Notes under the pieces: generated by a model
Told to the model about the DNA's origin: nothing
The model's input: the letters and a program-made list of their open reading frames with translations, nothing else
Databases searched by the model: none
In this document: positions 54,764 to 62,501 of the stretch, in pieces
Layout: every line of letters begins with the position of its first letter
How positions within the stretch are numbered: position 1 is the stretch's first letter
NCBI GenBank assembly: GCA_038200275.1
Contig: JBBPYC010000081.1
Location: 62,001-126,000, forward strand
Direction: 5' to 3'
DNA: 64,000 nt
Source of the DNA: JBBPYC01 sp038200275
Lineage (GTDB): Bacteria > Pseudomonadota > Gammaproteobacteria > Burkholderiales > Burkholderiaceae_C
Program-made: the position numbers and the translations under genes

Positions 54764-56092
54764 TCAGAACAGCTCGCCTGAGCGTGCAGCGTGTGCCGGA
54801 TTTACGGGTCGGCTGGATCGCTGTGCTCCTGCAGCAGTGCCGACGGAATCGGCATGGAAAGCCGCATCGACGAGGCTTCCTGCGACCGTGCGTGGTGCTT
54901 GCGCGTTCGCCGACATCAGCGAGCCGACCCGCACACCCAACAGCCGCAACCGGCGCTCCAGCGGCGCGCGCTTCAGGCACTGGCCTGCCGCTTGCCGGAT
55001 CGTGCGCGCATCGGCGGTGCAGTGGTCGAGCGTCAGGTCGCGTGTGACGATCTTGAAGTCGTCGTAGCGCAGCTTGACGCCGATGGTCTTGCCCACATAA
55101 CCTTTCCTTGCCAAGTCGGCGGCGACCTTCTCGCACAGGCTTGTGAAGATCGCGCTGAGTTCGGCCCGGTCGCGCACCGCGTGCAGATTGCGATCGAATG
55201 TGGTCTCCCGGCTCATGGAGACGGGCTCGCTTTCCGTGACCACCGGCCGCGCGTCGCGGCCGTGGGCCATCGCATGCAGCCAGGCGCCATGGCTACGGCC
55301 GAAGTGGGCCACCAACCAGTCGCACGCGCGCTCAGCGAGTTCGCCGATGGTGTGGATGCCGTGCGCGGCCAGCTTCGCTTCGGCCTTCGGCCCGATGCCG
55401 TTGACCTTGCGGCACGGCAATGGCCAGATGCGGGTGGGCAGGTCGGCCTCGTGCAGCACCGTGATGCCGTTGGGCTTGTCGAATTCGCTCGCCATCTTGG
55501 CCAGCAACTTGTTCGGCGCGATGCCGATCGAGCAGGTCAACGCGGTCGCTTCAAAGATGCTTTTTTGAATCAGTCGCGCAAGCACCCGTCCGCCTTCCCG
55601 CTGGCCGCCCGGCACGTGGGTGAAGTCGATGTACACCTCGTCGACGCCGCGGTCCTCCATAAGCGGCGCGATGTCTGAGATCACGCTTTTGAACAAGCGC
55701 GACAACCGTCGGTACTCATCGAAGTCGGCTGGCAGCAACAGCGCTTGCGGACACAGCTTGGCGGCTTTCATCAACCCCATCGCCGACCCGACACCGAACG
55801 GCCGCGCCGCATACGTGGCTGTCGTGACCACGCCGCGGCCGGCGTAGTTGCGCAAGGTGGGAAAGAAGTCGACCGGGATGTCGGCGAGGTCATCGACTGT
55901 CCAGTGCCGCTCAGGCCGTTCGTTCGCCAAGCGCGCCAGCAGTTCGTCCGCATTCCGTCGCCCGCCGCCGATTACCATCGGCAAGCCCTTCAACTGCGGA
56001 TAGCGCAGCAGCTCGACCGACGCGAAGAACGCGTCCATGTCGAGATGGGCGATTCGGCGTGGTTCGTAAGCGGACTCCGTAAGTTCCTGCAT
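54764..56092 (-). CDS. dinB: DinB, DNA polymerase IV
   Basis: The 442-residue Y-family polymerase has HLDMDAFFASVELL and DRGVDEVYIDFT for the three catalytic acids, VVTTATYAARPFGVGSAM in the fingers, and CRKVNGIGPKAEAKLAAHGI in the thumb. The C-terminal little finger domain ends in a low-complexity tail with a final SGELF that only loosely resembles the clamp-binding motif. It performs error-prone lesion bypass. No LexA site was recognised upstream. Confidence 0.94.
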   Translation of the reverse strand: MQELTESAYEPRRIAHLDMDAFFASVELLRYPQLKGLPMVIGGGRRNADELLARLANERPERHWTVDDLADIPVDFFPTLRNYAGRGVVTTATYAARPFGVGSAMGLMKAAKLCPQALLLPADFDEYRRLSRLFKSVISDIAPLMEDRGVDEVYIDFTHVPGGQREGGRVLARLIQKSIFEATALTCSIGIAPNKLLAKMASEFDKPNGITVLHEADLPTRIWPLPCRKVNGIGPKAEAKLAAHGIHTIGELAERACDWLVAHFGRSHGAWLHAMAHGRDARPVVTESEPVSMSRETTFDRNLHAVRDRAELSAIFTSLCEKVAADLARKGYVGKTIGVKLRYDDFKIVTRDLTLDHCTADARTIRQAAGQCLKRAPLERRLRLLGVRVGSLMSANAQAPRTVAGSLVDAAFHADSVGTAAGAQRSSRPVNPAHAARSGELF

Positions 56093-56123
56093 GGGCGAAA
56101 TGGTCGGCTACCAGCGGCGTTGC

Positions 56124-56510
56124 TCAGAGGGCTGGATGCAGGACCGCACCCACCAGACCGGCTGCGAGCAGCGCAAACGTAGGCAGCACGGTCAATAAAA
56201 ACCCAAGGCCCCGCTTGGCCGGATCGGCGACATAAGACCGCCAGTAGACGATGCGACCGATCAGGTAGATCACGCCGATTGCAGCGACCCAGCCATTGGA
56301 CCAGTGCAGCCCCGCGATGAACAACGCGGGCAAAAACGCGACGAGCTGCTCCAGCGTGTTCATCTGCACCCGAAAAGCGCGGTCGAACCCCTCGTGGCCG
56401 CTGACGGCGGGTGCCTTGATGCCGTACTTGCCGCGCGCCTGGCCGACCAGCACGCCGAAGTAGAAGAACTGGGCAATCGCAAGGATTGCAACGATGTGGA
56501 GGTAATTCAT
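56124..56510 (-). CDS. MAPEG family membrane protein
   Basis: The 128-residue protein has four helices and the MAPEG signature region HEGFDRAFRVQMNTLEQLVAFLPALFIAG. Bacterial members are related to membrane glutathione-dependent enzymes; the activity here is not known. It is 31 nt ahead of dinB on the same strand. ATG 56510 was chosen as the start of the first helix. Confidence 0.85.
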   Translation of the reverse strand: MNYLHIVAILAIAQFFYFGVLVGQARGKYGIKAPAVSGHEGFDRAFRVQMNTLEQLVAFLPALFIAGLHWSNGWVAAIGVIYLIGRIVYWRSYVADPAKRGLGFLLTVLPTFALLAAGLVGAVLHPAL

Positions 56511-56747
56511 GAATGTCGGTTCAGGCAAAGGTTGCAAATGCAACCGTGCAGCGTGCCATCACAGTGGCGGCAATCCGATTGCAATCGGCGGCGAAGCGGA
56601 CTGGCCACCCGCACGGAAGTCTTACCCAATGTAGCTCTATGGGCAAAAGACCGCATGCAGTCGGTGGGCAAGTACAAGCCCATAAGGTCCGCACTGCGTC
56701 CATATTGACGCGACTCGCTCAGCGAGCCATTAAGACAGGGACTTCCC

Positions 56748-57209
56748 ATGAAGAAAACACTCATCGCCATCGCCATCGCACTGACCGCTGGCGTCAGCAT
56801 GACCGCATTCGCTGCCGACATTGTCGATACCGCCGTGAAGGCCGGCAACTTCACCACGCTGGTCACCGCAGTCAAGGCCGCTGGCCTGGTCGATACGCTG
56901 AAAGGCCCCGGCCCGTTCACCGTTTTTGCACCGACCGATGCCGCATTTGCGAAAGTGCCGAAAGCCCAACTCGATGCATTGCTGGCCGACAAAGCCAAGC
57001 TGACCAAAGTGCTGACCTACCACGTGGTGTCCGGCAAGGTGATGGCCAAGGATGTGAAACCCGGCAAGGTGAAGTCGGTCGAAGGCAGCGAACTGACGCT
57101 GGCCACCGACGGCGGCGTGACGGTCGACGGTGCCAAGGTCGTTGCAGCCGACGTGGCTGCTGACAACGGCGTGATCCATGCAATCGACACGGTGTTGATG
57201 CCCAAGTAA
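56748..57209 (+). CDS. Secreted fasciclin (FAS1) domain protein
   Basis: The 153-residue protein has a classical signal peptide ([15 protein letters not shown]..., cleavage near FAADI, about residue 22) followed by one FAS1 domain: [38 protein letters not shown] and [11 protein letters not shown], ending [12 protein letters not shown]1 domains mediate cell-surface or matrix interactions; many betaproteobacterial examples are periplasmic with unknown partners. A good intrinsic terminator follows, so it is probably monocistronic. Confidence 0.92.
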   Translation: MKKTLIAIAIALTAGVSMTAFAADIVDTAVKAGNFTTLVTAVKAAGLVDTLKGPGPFTVFAPTDAAFAKVPKAQLDALLADKAKLTKVLTYHVVSGKVMAKDVKPGKVKSVEGSELTLATDGGVTVDGAKVVAADVAADNGVIHAIDTVLMPK

Positions 57210-57222
57210 TACAGACGGACAG

Positions 57223-57236
57223 ACGGCAATTGCCGT
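57223..57236. repeat. 14-bp perfect palindrome after fasciclin gene
   Basis: ACGGCAATTGCCGT lies between the fasciclin stop and the intrinsic terminator. It can form a short hairpin followed by TTT, or be a protein-binding site. Confidence 0.5.
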
Positions 57237-57250
57237 TTGATCGAATGACA

Positions 57251-57278
57251 GGGTGCTTTGGGCACCCCGTTTTCGTTT
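57251..57278 (+). terminator. Intrinsic terminator after fasciclin gene
   Basis: Stem GGGTGC / GCACCC with loop TTTGG, followed by CGTTTTCGTTT. It is 41 nt past the stop of the fasciclin gene. Confidence 0.8.
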
Positions 57279-57355
57279 GGGCTGCCGTTTGCCGGCGTGT
57301 ATTCCGTGCTGTGCGGCCGGGTGGTCGCACCGAAGGTGACGGTCGGCTACAAGGG

Positions 57356-58173
57356 CTATGGCAAAGAATCTGGCTTACCCGCGTCGTGCCGAAAACGCAA
57401 TGATCGCCGCAGATGATGGAGGTTCAACACAACGCAACGCAGGCAGCCCGCTGCGCCCGGACGCGAGATGACCAGCCGCCGACGCTGCTTAACACATGTC
57501 AGATTGAAAGGAGCACGGCGTCGCTGAGTGACGACCAAAGCCGCCCGCTCAATACCGAACAGCGCCAGCGTGCCAAGCAGCGGCACCGCAGACGCAGCCT
57601 GAATACCGGACAGTCGGAAGTCTGCGTCGGAAAGGAACTGTGTGTAGCCGGATGTCCCAATGTTGGCGACACAGGCCGTGCCAGCTGGATAGGCATCGGA
57701 GAAGGCCCCGCTGACCGGCACCAGTGCGTCGGTATATGCAAAGTACTGTGTGATGTCCATCAGTATCAGCGTCGGGTTGAACTGATAAATACCTCCAGCA
57801 GCGCTTGTCGACGATCCCAGGAAGCCTGCCGTCGCGGCACTCAGACTGCGAGGGGTGCCCAGGTATTGCTGCTGGGACAACAGGAACAGATTGCCCATTG
57901 CAGAAGGCGTCAGCCCCACGCCGCTGCCGGAAAAGGATGTGAACGAAAGGCGGTCGAACGTCCCCCAGATGCGGTGGTGAAAGACTGGCCGACATAGAAG
58001 GGCGTGCTTTGCTGTGACTCTGCAGTGAACTCTGCAGTGAACTCTGCCGCAGGAGCAGCTTGTGCGGTCAAAGAGGCGAAGTGGAGCAGTCCCAGAGACA
58101 AAATCGCCGCTGCCGTGCGATGGAGAGAAATGAACTTTAAAACCGTTTCTCCTTGTGCGATCCTGCAATGCAC
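57356..58173 (-). pseudogene. Secreted protein with PEP-CTERM-like tail, frameshifted
   Basis: The first frame gives a signal peptide-like segment (HRTAAAILSLGLLHFASLTAQAA) and FYVGQSFTTASGG. At a G5 run (plus-strand C5, 57962-57966) the frame is lost; with six Gs it would continue as TFDRLSFTSF into GNLFLLSQQQYLG, IYQFNPTLILM, TQYFAYTDALVPVSG and the end VPLLGTLALFGIERAALVVTQRRRA, which resembles a PEP-CTERM/VPxxGT sorting tail (hydrophobic helix plus arginines). No good ATG is found; GTG at 58173 or a lost start after AAGGAG is possible. The frame runs past the expected end to 57356. Probably a decayed exported protein. Confidence 0.55.
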
Positions 58174-58461
58174 AAACTTGCCGACAAGAAGGGGAGTACA
58201 GAGCATCGCAAACCGCAAGCCAACGATTGCTCAGTGCAGCAAACGATTTGCGTTTCGATCACGCATTTCCACACGCAGCCGCATCCGGCGCAGGTTGCGA
58301 TGCGGTGAAGCCAGGTGTTCTGGGCAAACGGCGGGGTTCGACCTGTGGGTGCGCCGGACCGGCCGCAGAAGAACCTCAGAGGCGGCTGAACAGGCCGGGC
58401 CGTGAGCAATGATTGCAGCGTGGACTGGTTGAAAGCAACGTGCCTGCTGCTCCAGCAAGTG

Positions 58462-59751
58462 TCAGCGGTTCCCGACCATCCAGTTGGTTTGCCCACTGCG
58501 GCTTGGCAGATGCAGGGTGGCCACGGCAGCTGGTGACTCTGCGACTACGTTGCCACGCTGCACCACCTTCAGCCGAACCGCTTGCAAGCGAATCGCCTCG
58601 ATCGGGTCCCGCGCCTGCAGCAGCACAAAACTTGCATCGCATCCCGCCTCGATCCCATAACGCTCCAGCTCCATCACCTTCGCGGCATTGCGCGTCACCG
58701 CATCGAAGCAGCGGCGAATGCCGTCCTGGCTCGTCATCTGCGCCACGTGCAGGCCCATGTGCGCGACTTCCAGCATGTCGCCGCTGCCCATGCCGTACCA
58801 CGGGTCCATCACGCAGTCGTGGCCGAAGGCGACGTTGACGCCGCTGTCCATGAGTTCCGGCACGCGGGTCATGCCGCGGCGTTTCGGGTAGGTGTCGTGG
58901 CGGCCTTGCAGGGTGATGTTGATGAGCGGGTTGGCGACGACGGCGACGCCGCTCTCGGCGATGAGCGGCAGCAGCTTGCTCACGTAGTAGTTGTCCATGC
59001 TGTGCATGGAGGTGCAGTGGCTGCCGGTGACGCGGCCCTGCAGGCCCAGGCGCTGCGCCTCGAAGGCCAGGGTTTCGATGTGGCGCGACAGCGGGTCGTC
59101 GGATTCGTCGCAGTGCATATCGACTGGCAGGCCGCGCTCGGCGGCGATTTCGCAGAGCAGCTTCACGCTGGCGGCGCCGTCTGCCATGGTGCGCTCGAAA
59201 TGGGGGATGCCACCGACCACGTCGACGCCTTTGGCCAGCGCGCGCTTCAGGTTCTCGACACCGCCCGGTGAACGCAGCACGCCGTCTTGCGGGAACGCGA
59301 CTAGCTGCAGGTCGAGGTACGGCGCCACCTGCTTTTTGACCTGCAGCAGCGCATCGACCGCCAGCAGGCTGGCGTCGCTGGTGTCGACATGGCTGCGGAT
59401 GGCGAGCAGGCCCTTGGCCACGGCCCAGTCGCAGTAGGTGAGGGCGCGCTCGATGATGGCGTCTGCCTTCAGCGTGGGTTTCAGCTCGCCCCACAGCGCG
59501 ATGCCTTCGAGCAGCGTGCCGCTTTCGTTGACCCGCGGCAGGCCGTAGCTGAGCGTGGCGTCCATGTGGAAGTGCGGGTCGACGAAGTGCGGCGACAGCA
59601 GCTGGCTTTCGGCGTCGATGATTTCGTGCGCGGGCGCCTGCTCGAGCGACAGGCTCTGGGCGACTTCAACGATGCGGCCGTCTTGCACCGCCACCGACAT
59701 GTCGGTTCGGCCGTCGGGCAGGGTGGCGTGGTGGATGAGGAGGTCGAGCAT
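58462..59751 (-). CDS. codA: CodA-like cytosine deaminase (amidohydrolase)
   Basis: The 429-residue metal-dependent amidohydrolase has the metal ligands FVDPHFHMDATLSYG, the segment SHVDTSDASL, the active-site HCDESDDPLSRH, the third site SHCTSMHSM and the metal Asp in FGHDCVMDPWYGMG. The last motif and the overall layout match CodA, which deaminates cytosine to uracil. It follows brnA by 19 nt and the nucleoside-type ABC genes on the same strand, consistent with salvage. ATG at 59751 begins the first beta strand; the frame extends 21 codons upstream. Confidence 0.85.
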   Translation of the reverse strand: MLDLLIHHATLPDGRTDMSVAVQDGRIVEVAQSLSLEQAPAHEIIDAESQLLSPHFVDPHFHMDATLSYGLPRVNESGTLLEGIALWGELKPTLKADAIIERALTYCDWAVAKGLLAIRSHVDTSDASLLAVDALLQVKKQVAPYLDLQLVAFPQDGVLRSPGGVENLKRALAKGVDVVGGIPHFERTMADGAASVKLLCEIAAERGLPVDMHCDESDDPLSRHIETLAFEAQRLGLQGRVTGSHCTSMHSMDNYYVSKLLPLIAESGVAVVANPLINITLQGRHDTYPKRRGMTRVPELMDSGVNVAFGHDCVMDPWYGMGSGDMLEVAHMGLHVAQMTSQDGIRRCFDAVTRNAAKVMELERYGIEAGCDASFVLLQARDPIEAIRLQAVRLKVVQRGNVVAESPAAVATLHLPSRSGQTNWMVGNR

Positions 59752-59770
59752 GCGTGCGGCCGGGTGTTCG

Positions 59771-60079
59771 TCAAGCGGCCTTGTGCGACTGCAACCATTC
59801 GCGCAGCGCCGCATTCATGCGCGACTGCCAGCCCGCACCACCGGCGCGAAAGGCTTCCAGCACATCCTGATCGATGCGGATCGTGGTGGATTCCTTGTTG
59901 CTGCCGGGCGGTCGGCCGCGGGCCTTGCGGGCGGCGGCGAATCCGGCTTCGAATTCTTCGTCGGTGGCGGGGCGGTCGTCTTCGTCGACGCCGTCCCAGG
60001 CGTAATCGCCTCCAGGCGGCGGATGCTTCAACGCCTCAAGAATCTCGCTGCGCGTCATCGTCTTCTTTGAGCCATTCAT
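59771..60079 (-). CDS. brnA: BrnA antitoxin
   Basis: The 102-residue protein has an N-terminal toxin-binding part (MTRSEILEALKHPP, DRPATDEEFEAGFAAAR) and a C-terminal ribbon-helix-helix DNA-binding part (TTIRIDQDVLEAFRAGGAGWQSRMNAALREWL), the BrnA plan. It neutralises BrnT and represses the promoter. ATG 60079 has GGAGAGG upstream and overlaps brnT by 44 nt; a later ATG at 60058 is possible. Confidence 0.93.
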   Translation of the reverse strand: MNGSKKTMTRSEILEALKHPPPGGDYAWDGVDEDDRPATDEEFEAGFAAARKARGRPPGSNKESTTIRIDQDVLEAFRAGGAGWQSRMNAALREWLQSHKAA

Positions 60080-60335
60080 GGTATCGAATCCTCTCCTTGG
60101 TACTGGCTTTGCGAAAGCTCACGATCCGCGCCACGTCGCCCGGCACATGCACCACGGACAGCACGGCGAGCCGGTCGAACACATACGCCATCGACTGCGT
60201 TCTGGGCTCGCCATGCTGCTGCGAATCGAGATCGAGCCGGATGTCGCTCTCCAAAACCCAGGCCACGTTGGCAAAGTCCAGCCCGTGCTCGAGCAGATTG
60301 CTCTGCCGCTTCCGCTCATCCCATTTCAGCTGCAT
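60036..60335 (-). CDS. brnT: BrnT toxin (RNase)
   Basis: The 99-residue protein begins KWDERKRQSNLLEHGLDFANVAWV and contains AYVFDRLAVLSVVHVPGDVARIVSFRKAS and RIRYHEWL, the conserved BrnT body with basic and acidic catalytic residues. BrnT is a RelE-fold mRNA-cleaving ribonuclease. It is upstream of brnA, the usual toxin-first order, and is preceded by an AT-rich promoter-like patch. It lies between nucleoside transporter genes and codA. Confidence 0.93.
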   Translation of the reverse strand: MQLKWDERKRQSNLLEHGLDFANVAWVLESDIRLDLDSQQHGEPRTQSMAYVFDRLAVLSVVHVPGDVARIVSFRKASTKERIRYHEWLKEDDDAQRDS

Positions 60336-60350
60336 GGTCGCTCGTAACGC

Positions 60351-60374
60351 TATTTATTGTAGTAACAAATAATA
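60351..60374 (-). promoter_or_regulatory. AT-rich promoter/operator candidate for brnTA
   Basis: The only AT-rich patch nearby, 15 nt upstream of brnT, with imperfect symmetry (TTATTTGT...ACAATAA on the minus strand). It suits a -10 region and a BrnA operator, but no footprint-like consensus can be confirmed. Confidence 0.4.
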
Positions 60375-60395
60375 AGCCGTCAAACCGCGTTGTCC

Positions 60396-61322
60396 TCACC
60401 GCTCCCCCTTCCGGTACGGCTGCATCAGCGCCTGCGGATAACTCGCCTTGCGCGCCACCAGCACCAGCGCGAGGATCGACAGCAGGTAGGGCAGCATCAA
60501 ATAGATCTGATAGGGCAGCACCGCCCCGCCCGCCTGCTGCAGCCGCAATTGCAGTGCATCAAAGAATGCGAACAGCAGCGCGCCGAGCAGCGCCTTGCCC
60601 GGCCGCCAGGAGGCGAACACGACCAGCGCCACGCATATCCAGCCGCGGCCGTTCACCATGTTGAAGAAGAATGCGTTGAATGCCGACAGCGTGAGGAACG
60701 AGCCGGCCACGCCCATCAGCGCCGAGCCGGCCACGATCGCTCCGGTGCGCGTGGCGATCACCGACACGCCCTGGCCTTCGGCGGCCTGCGGGTTCTCGCC
60801 GACCATGCGCACCGCCAGCCCCAACGGCGTGCGATACAGCACCCAGCCAATCAGCGGCACCAGCAGCAGCGCGAACAACGTCAACGCGGTCTGCTGGTTC
60901 AACACCGGCACGGGCAACCAGCTCATCGCCGCAAACGGCTCCACCGTCGGCGGCGTGCTGACTTTCGGAAAACTCACGCGGTAGCCGTAATAGCTGAGCG
61001 ATGTCGCCAGCAGCGTGATGCCCAGCCCCGACACATGTTGCGACAGCGCCAACCCCACGGTCAGTAGCGCGTGCAGCAACCCGAACACTGCACCGGTCGC
61101 GGCCGCCACACCGACACCCAGCCATAGGGGCGCGCCCGCATACACCGCCAGCCAGCCGGTGAAAGCACCCGCGACCATGATCCCTTCGATGCCCAGGTTC
61201 AACACGCCGGCGCGCTCGCACAGCAGCACGCCCAGGGTGCCCAGGATCAGCGGCGTCGCGATCCGCAACACCGCAACCCAGAACGCGGCGTTGGACAGGA
61301 TGTCTGACAGGTCGGCGATCAT
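60396..61322 (-). CDS. Nucleoside-type ABC transporter permease (second)
   Basis: The 308-residue permease of the BmpA-linked (YufQ/NupC-like) group has about nine helices with LGTLGVLLCERAGVLNLGIEGIMVAGAF near the N-terminus and VGENPQAAEGQGV as the coupling loop. It pairs with the adjacent permease. ATG 61322 overlaps the first permease stop; a GTG one codon earlier is an alternative. Its stop lies 60 nt before brnT. Confidence 0.88.
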   Translation of the reverse strand: MIADLSDILSNAAFWVAVLRIATPLILGTLGVLLCERAGVLNLGIEGIMVAGAFTGWLAVYAGAPLWLGVGVAAATGAVFGLLHALLTVGLALSQHVSGLGITLLATSLSYYGYRVSFPKVSTPPTVEPFAAMSWLPVPVLNQQTALTLFALLLVPLIGWVLYRTPLGLAVRMVGENPQAAEGQGVSVIATRTGAIVAGSALMGVAGSFLTLSAFNAFFFNMVNGRGWICVALVVFASWRPGKALLGALLFAFFDALQLRLQQAGGAVLPYQIYLMLPYLLSILALVLVARKASYPQALMQPYRKGER

Positions 61323-62383
61323 CACTTCAAGCGTAATCGGTAGTTCGCCAGCAACATCGCCACCAGCACCGAGATCAGCGAGGCCGCCACGATCACGTCG
61401 GCGATGTAGGTCGGCACATCGATCGCACGGCTCATGCTGTCGGCGCCGACCAGCACGCCGGCCACGAACACGCTGGCCAGCAGCACACCGAGCGGATGCA
61501 GACCCGCAAGCATCGCAATCACGATGCCGCTGTAGCCGTAGCCGGGCGAGATGTCGAGCGTGACGTAACTCGTCCGCCCCGCCACCTCAATCGCACCGGC
61601 CAGTCCAGCCAGCGCGCCTGACAGCATCGCGACCAGCACGATCGTGCGCGTGACCCCCACACCCGCAAACGCCGCGGCACGTGGGTTGGCGCCGACCGCG
61701 CGAATATCGAAGCCGAGCACCGTGAATTTCAGCAGCCCCCAGCAGCCGGCCGCCAGCACCACCGCCCAGAGCAGGCCGCTGTGCACGCGCGTCTGCGCGA
61801 CCAGCTTGGCCAGTTCCAGATCGGGCTGCAGGCCGACACTGCGCGGCCAGCCCATGCCAAGCGGGTCTTTCATCGGCCCGTCCAGCAATGCGCCGACGGC
61901 CAGCAGCACGATGAAATTCAGCAGCAGCGTGGTCACCACTTCGTCGACGCCGAGCCGTGCCTTCATCAACGCCGGGCCGAGCAACAAGAGGGCACCGGCG
62001 AGCGCTGCGGCGGCCATCATGGCCGGGAACAGCAGCCACAGCGGCCATTCGAACCCCGTGCCGCCGTGCATGCCGCCCACCGCAATCGCAGCCAGTGCAC
62101 CGACGTACAACTGACCTTCCGCGCCGATGTTGAACAGCCGCGCGCGAAACGCGACCGCCGCCGACAGACCGGTCAGCGCGAGCGGAATCGCGCGGGTCAA
62201 GGTTTCGCTGAACGCGAAGACCGAGCCGAAGCCGCCTTCGACCAACAGCGCATAGGTGCGTGCCACCGGCTGGCCGGCCCAAAGCACCAGCAAGCCGGCG
62301 ATCGCGAACGTGAACGCAACTGCACCGAACGGCGCGAGCAGCTGGGCGGTGCGCGATATGGCGGAGCGCTTTTCGATTCTCAC
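61322..62383 (-). CDS. Nucleoside-type ABC transporter permease (first)
   Basis: The 353-residue permease (YufP-like) shows LTRAIPLALTGLSAAVAFRARLFNIGAEGQLYVGA, the typical RLFNIGAEGQ motif, ALMKARLGVDEVVTTLLLNFI, and VGANPRAAAFAGV as the coupling loop. It forms the heterodimeric channel with the second permease for purine/pyrimidine nucleosides or bases. The start is GTG at 62383. It overlaps the second permease by a few bases. Confidence 0.9.
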   Translation of the reverse strand: MRIEKRSAISRTAQLLAPFGAVAFTFAIAGLLVLWAGQPVARTYALLVEGGFGSVFAFSETLTRAIPLALTGLSAAVAFRARLFNIGAEGQLYVGALAAIAVGGMHGGTGFEWPLWLLFPAMMAAAALAGALLLLGPALMKARLGVDEVVTTLLLNFIVLLAVGALLDGPMKDPLGMGWPRSVGLQPDLELAKLVAQTRVHSGLLWAVVLAAGCWGLLKFTVLGFDIRAVGANPRAAAFAGVGVTRTIVLVAMLSGALAGLAGAIEVAGRTSYVTLDISPGYGYSGIVIAMLAGLHPLGVLLASVFVAGVLVGADSMSRAIDVPTYIADVIVAASLISVLVAMLLANYRLRLK

Positions 62384-62393
62384 AGTGTCAGTT

Positions 62394-62450
62394 TGCTATC
62401 AAAAATGGAGCGGACAGCTCTTGTTCCACCTGCGCTACACGCCTTTTTTC
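62394..62450 (+). repeat. Dispersed-repeat-like segment in ABC operon gap
   Basis: It begins TGCTATCAAAAATGGAGC and ends in a GC-to-T6 stretch paired with A6 (GCCTTTTTTCTTAAAAAAGC, 62441-62460) that can fold as a hairpin. I associate TGCTATCAAA-type segments with short intergenic repeats in Comamonadaceae, from memory. It lies between the ATPase and first permease, which are otherwise expected to be contiguous. Confidence 0.35.
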
Positions 62451-62501
62451 TTAAAAAAGCAGTCGGTGGCGAGCCCCAGCGCCATACGCAATTCGTACCT
62501 G

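Noticed and set aside
58219..58461. Short gene between the secreted-protein pseudogene and codA
   Set aside because: 243 nt with several short frames, none with a family motif or a convincing ribosome site.
59771..60395. HicAB or RelBE type toxin-antitoxin
   Set aside because: Both proteins match BrnT and BrnA better, with toxin-first order and a ribbon-helix-helix antitoxin.
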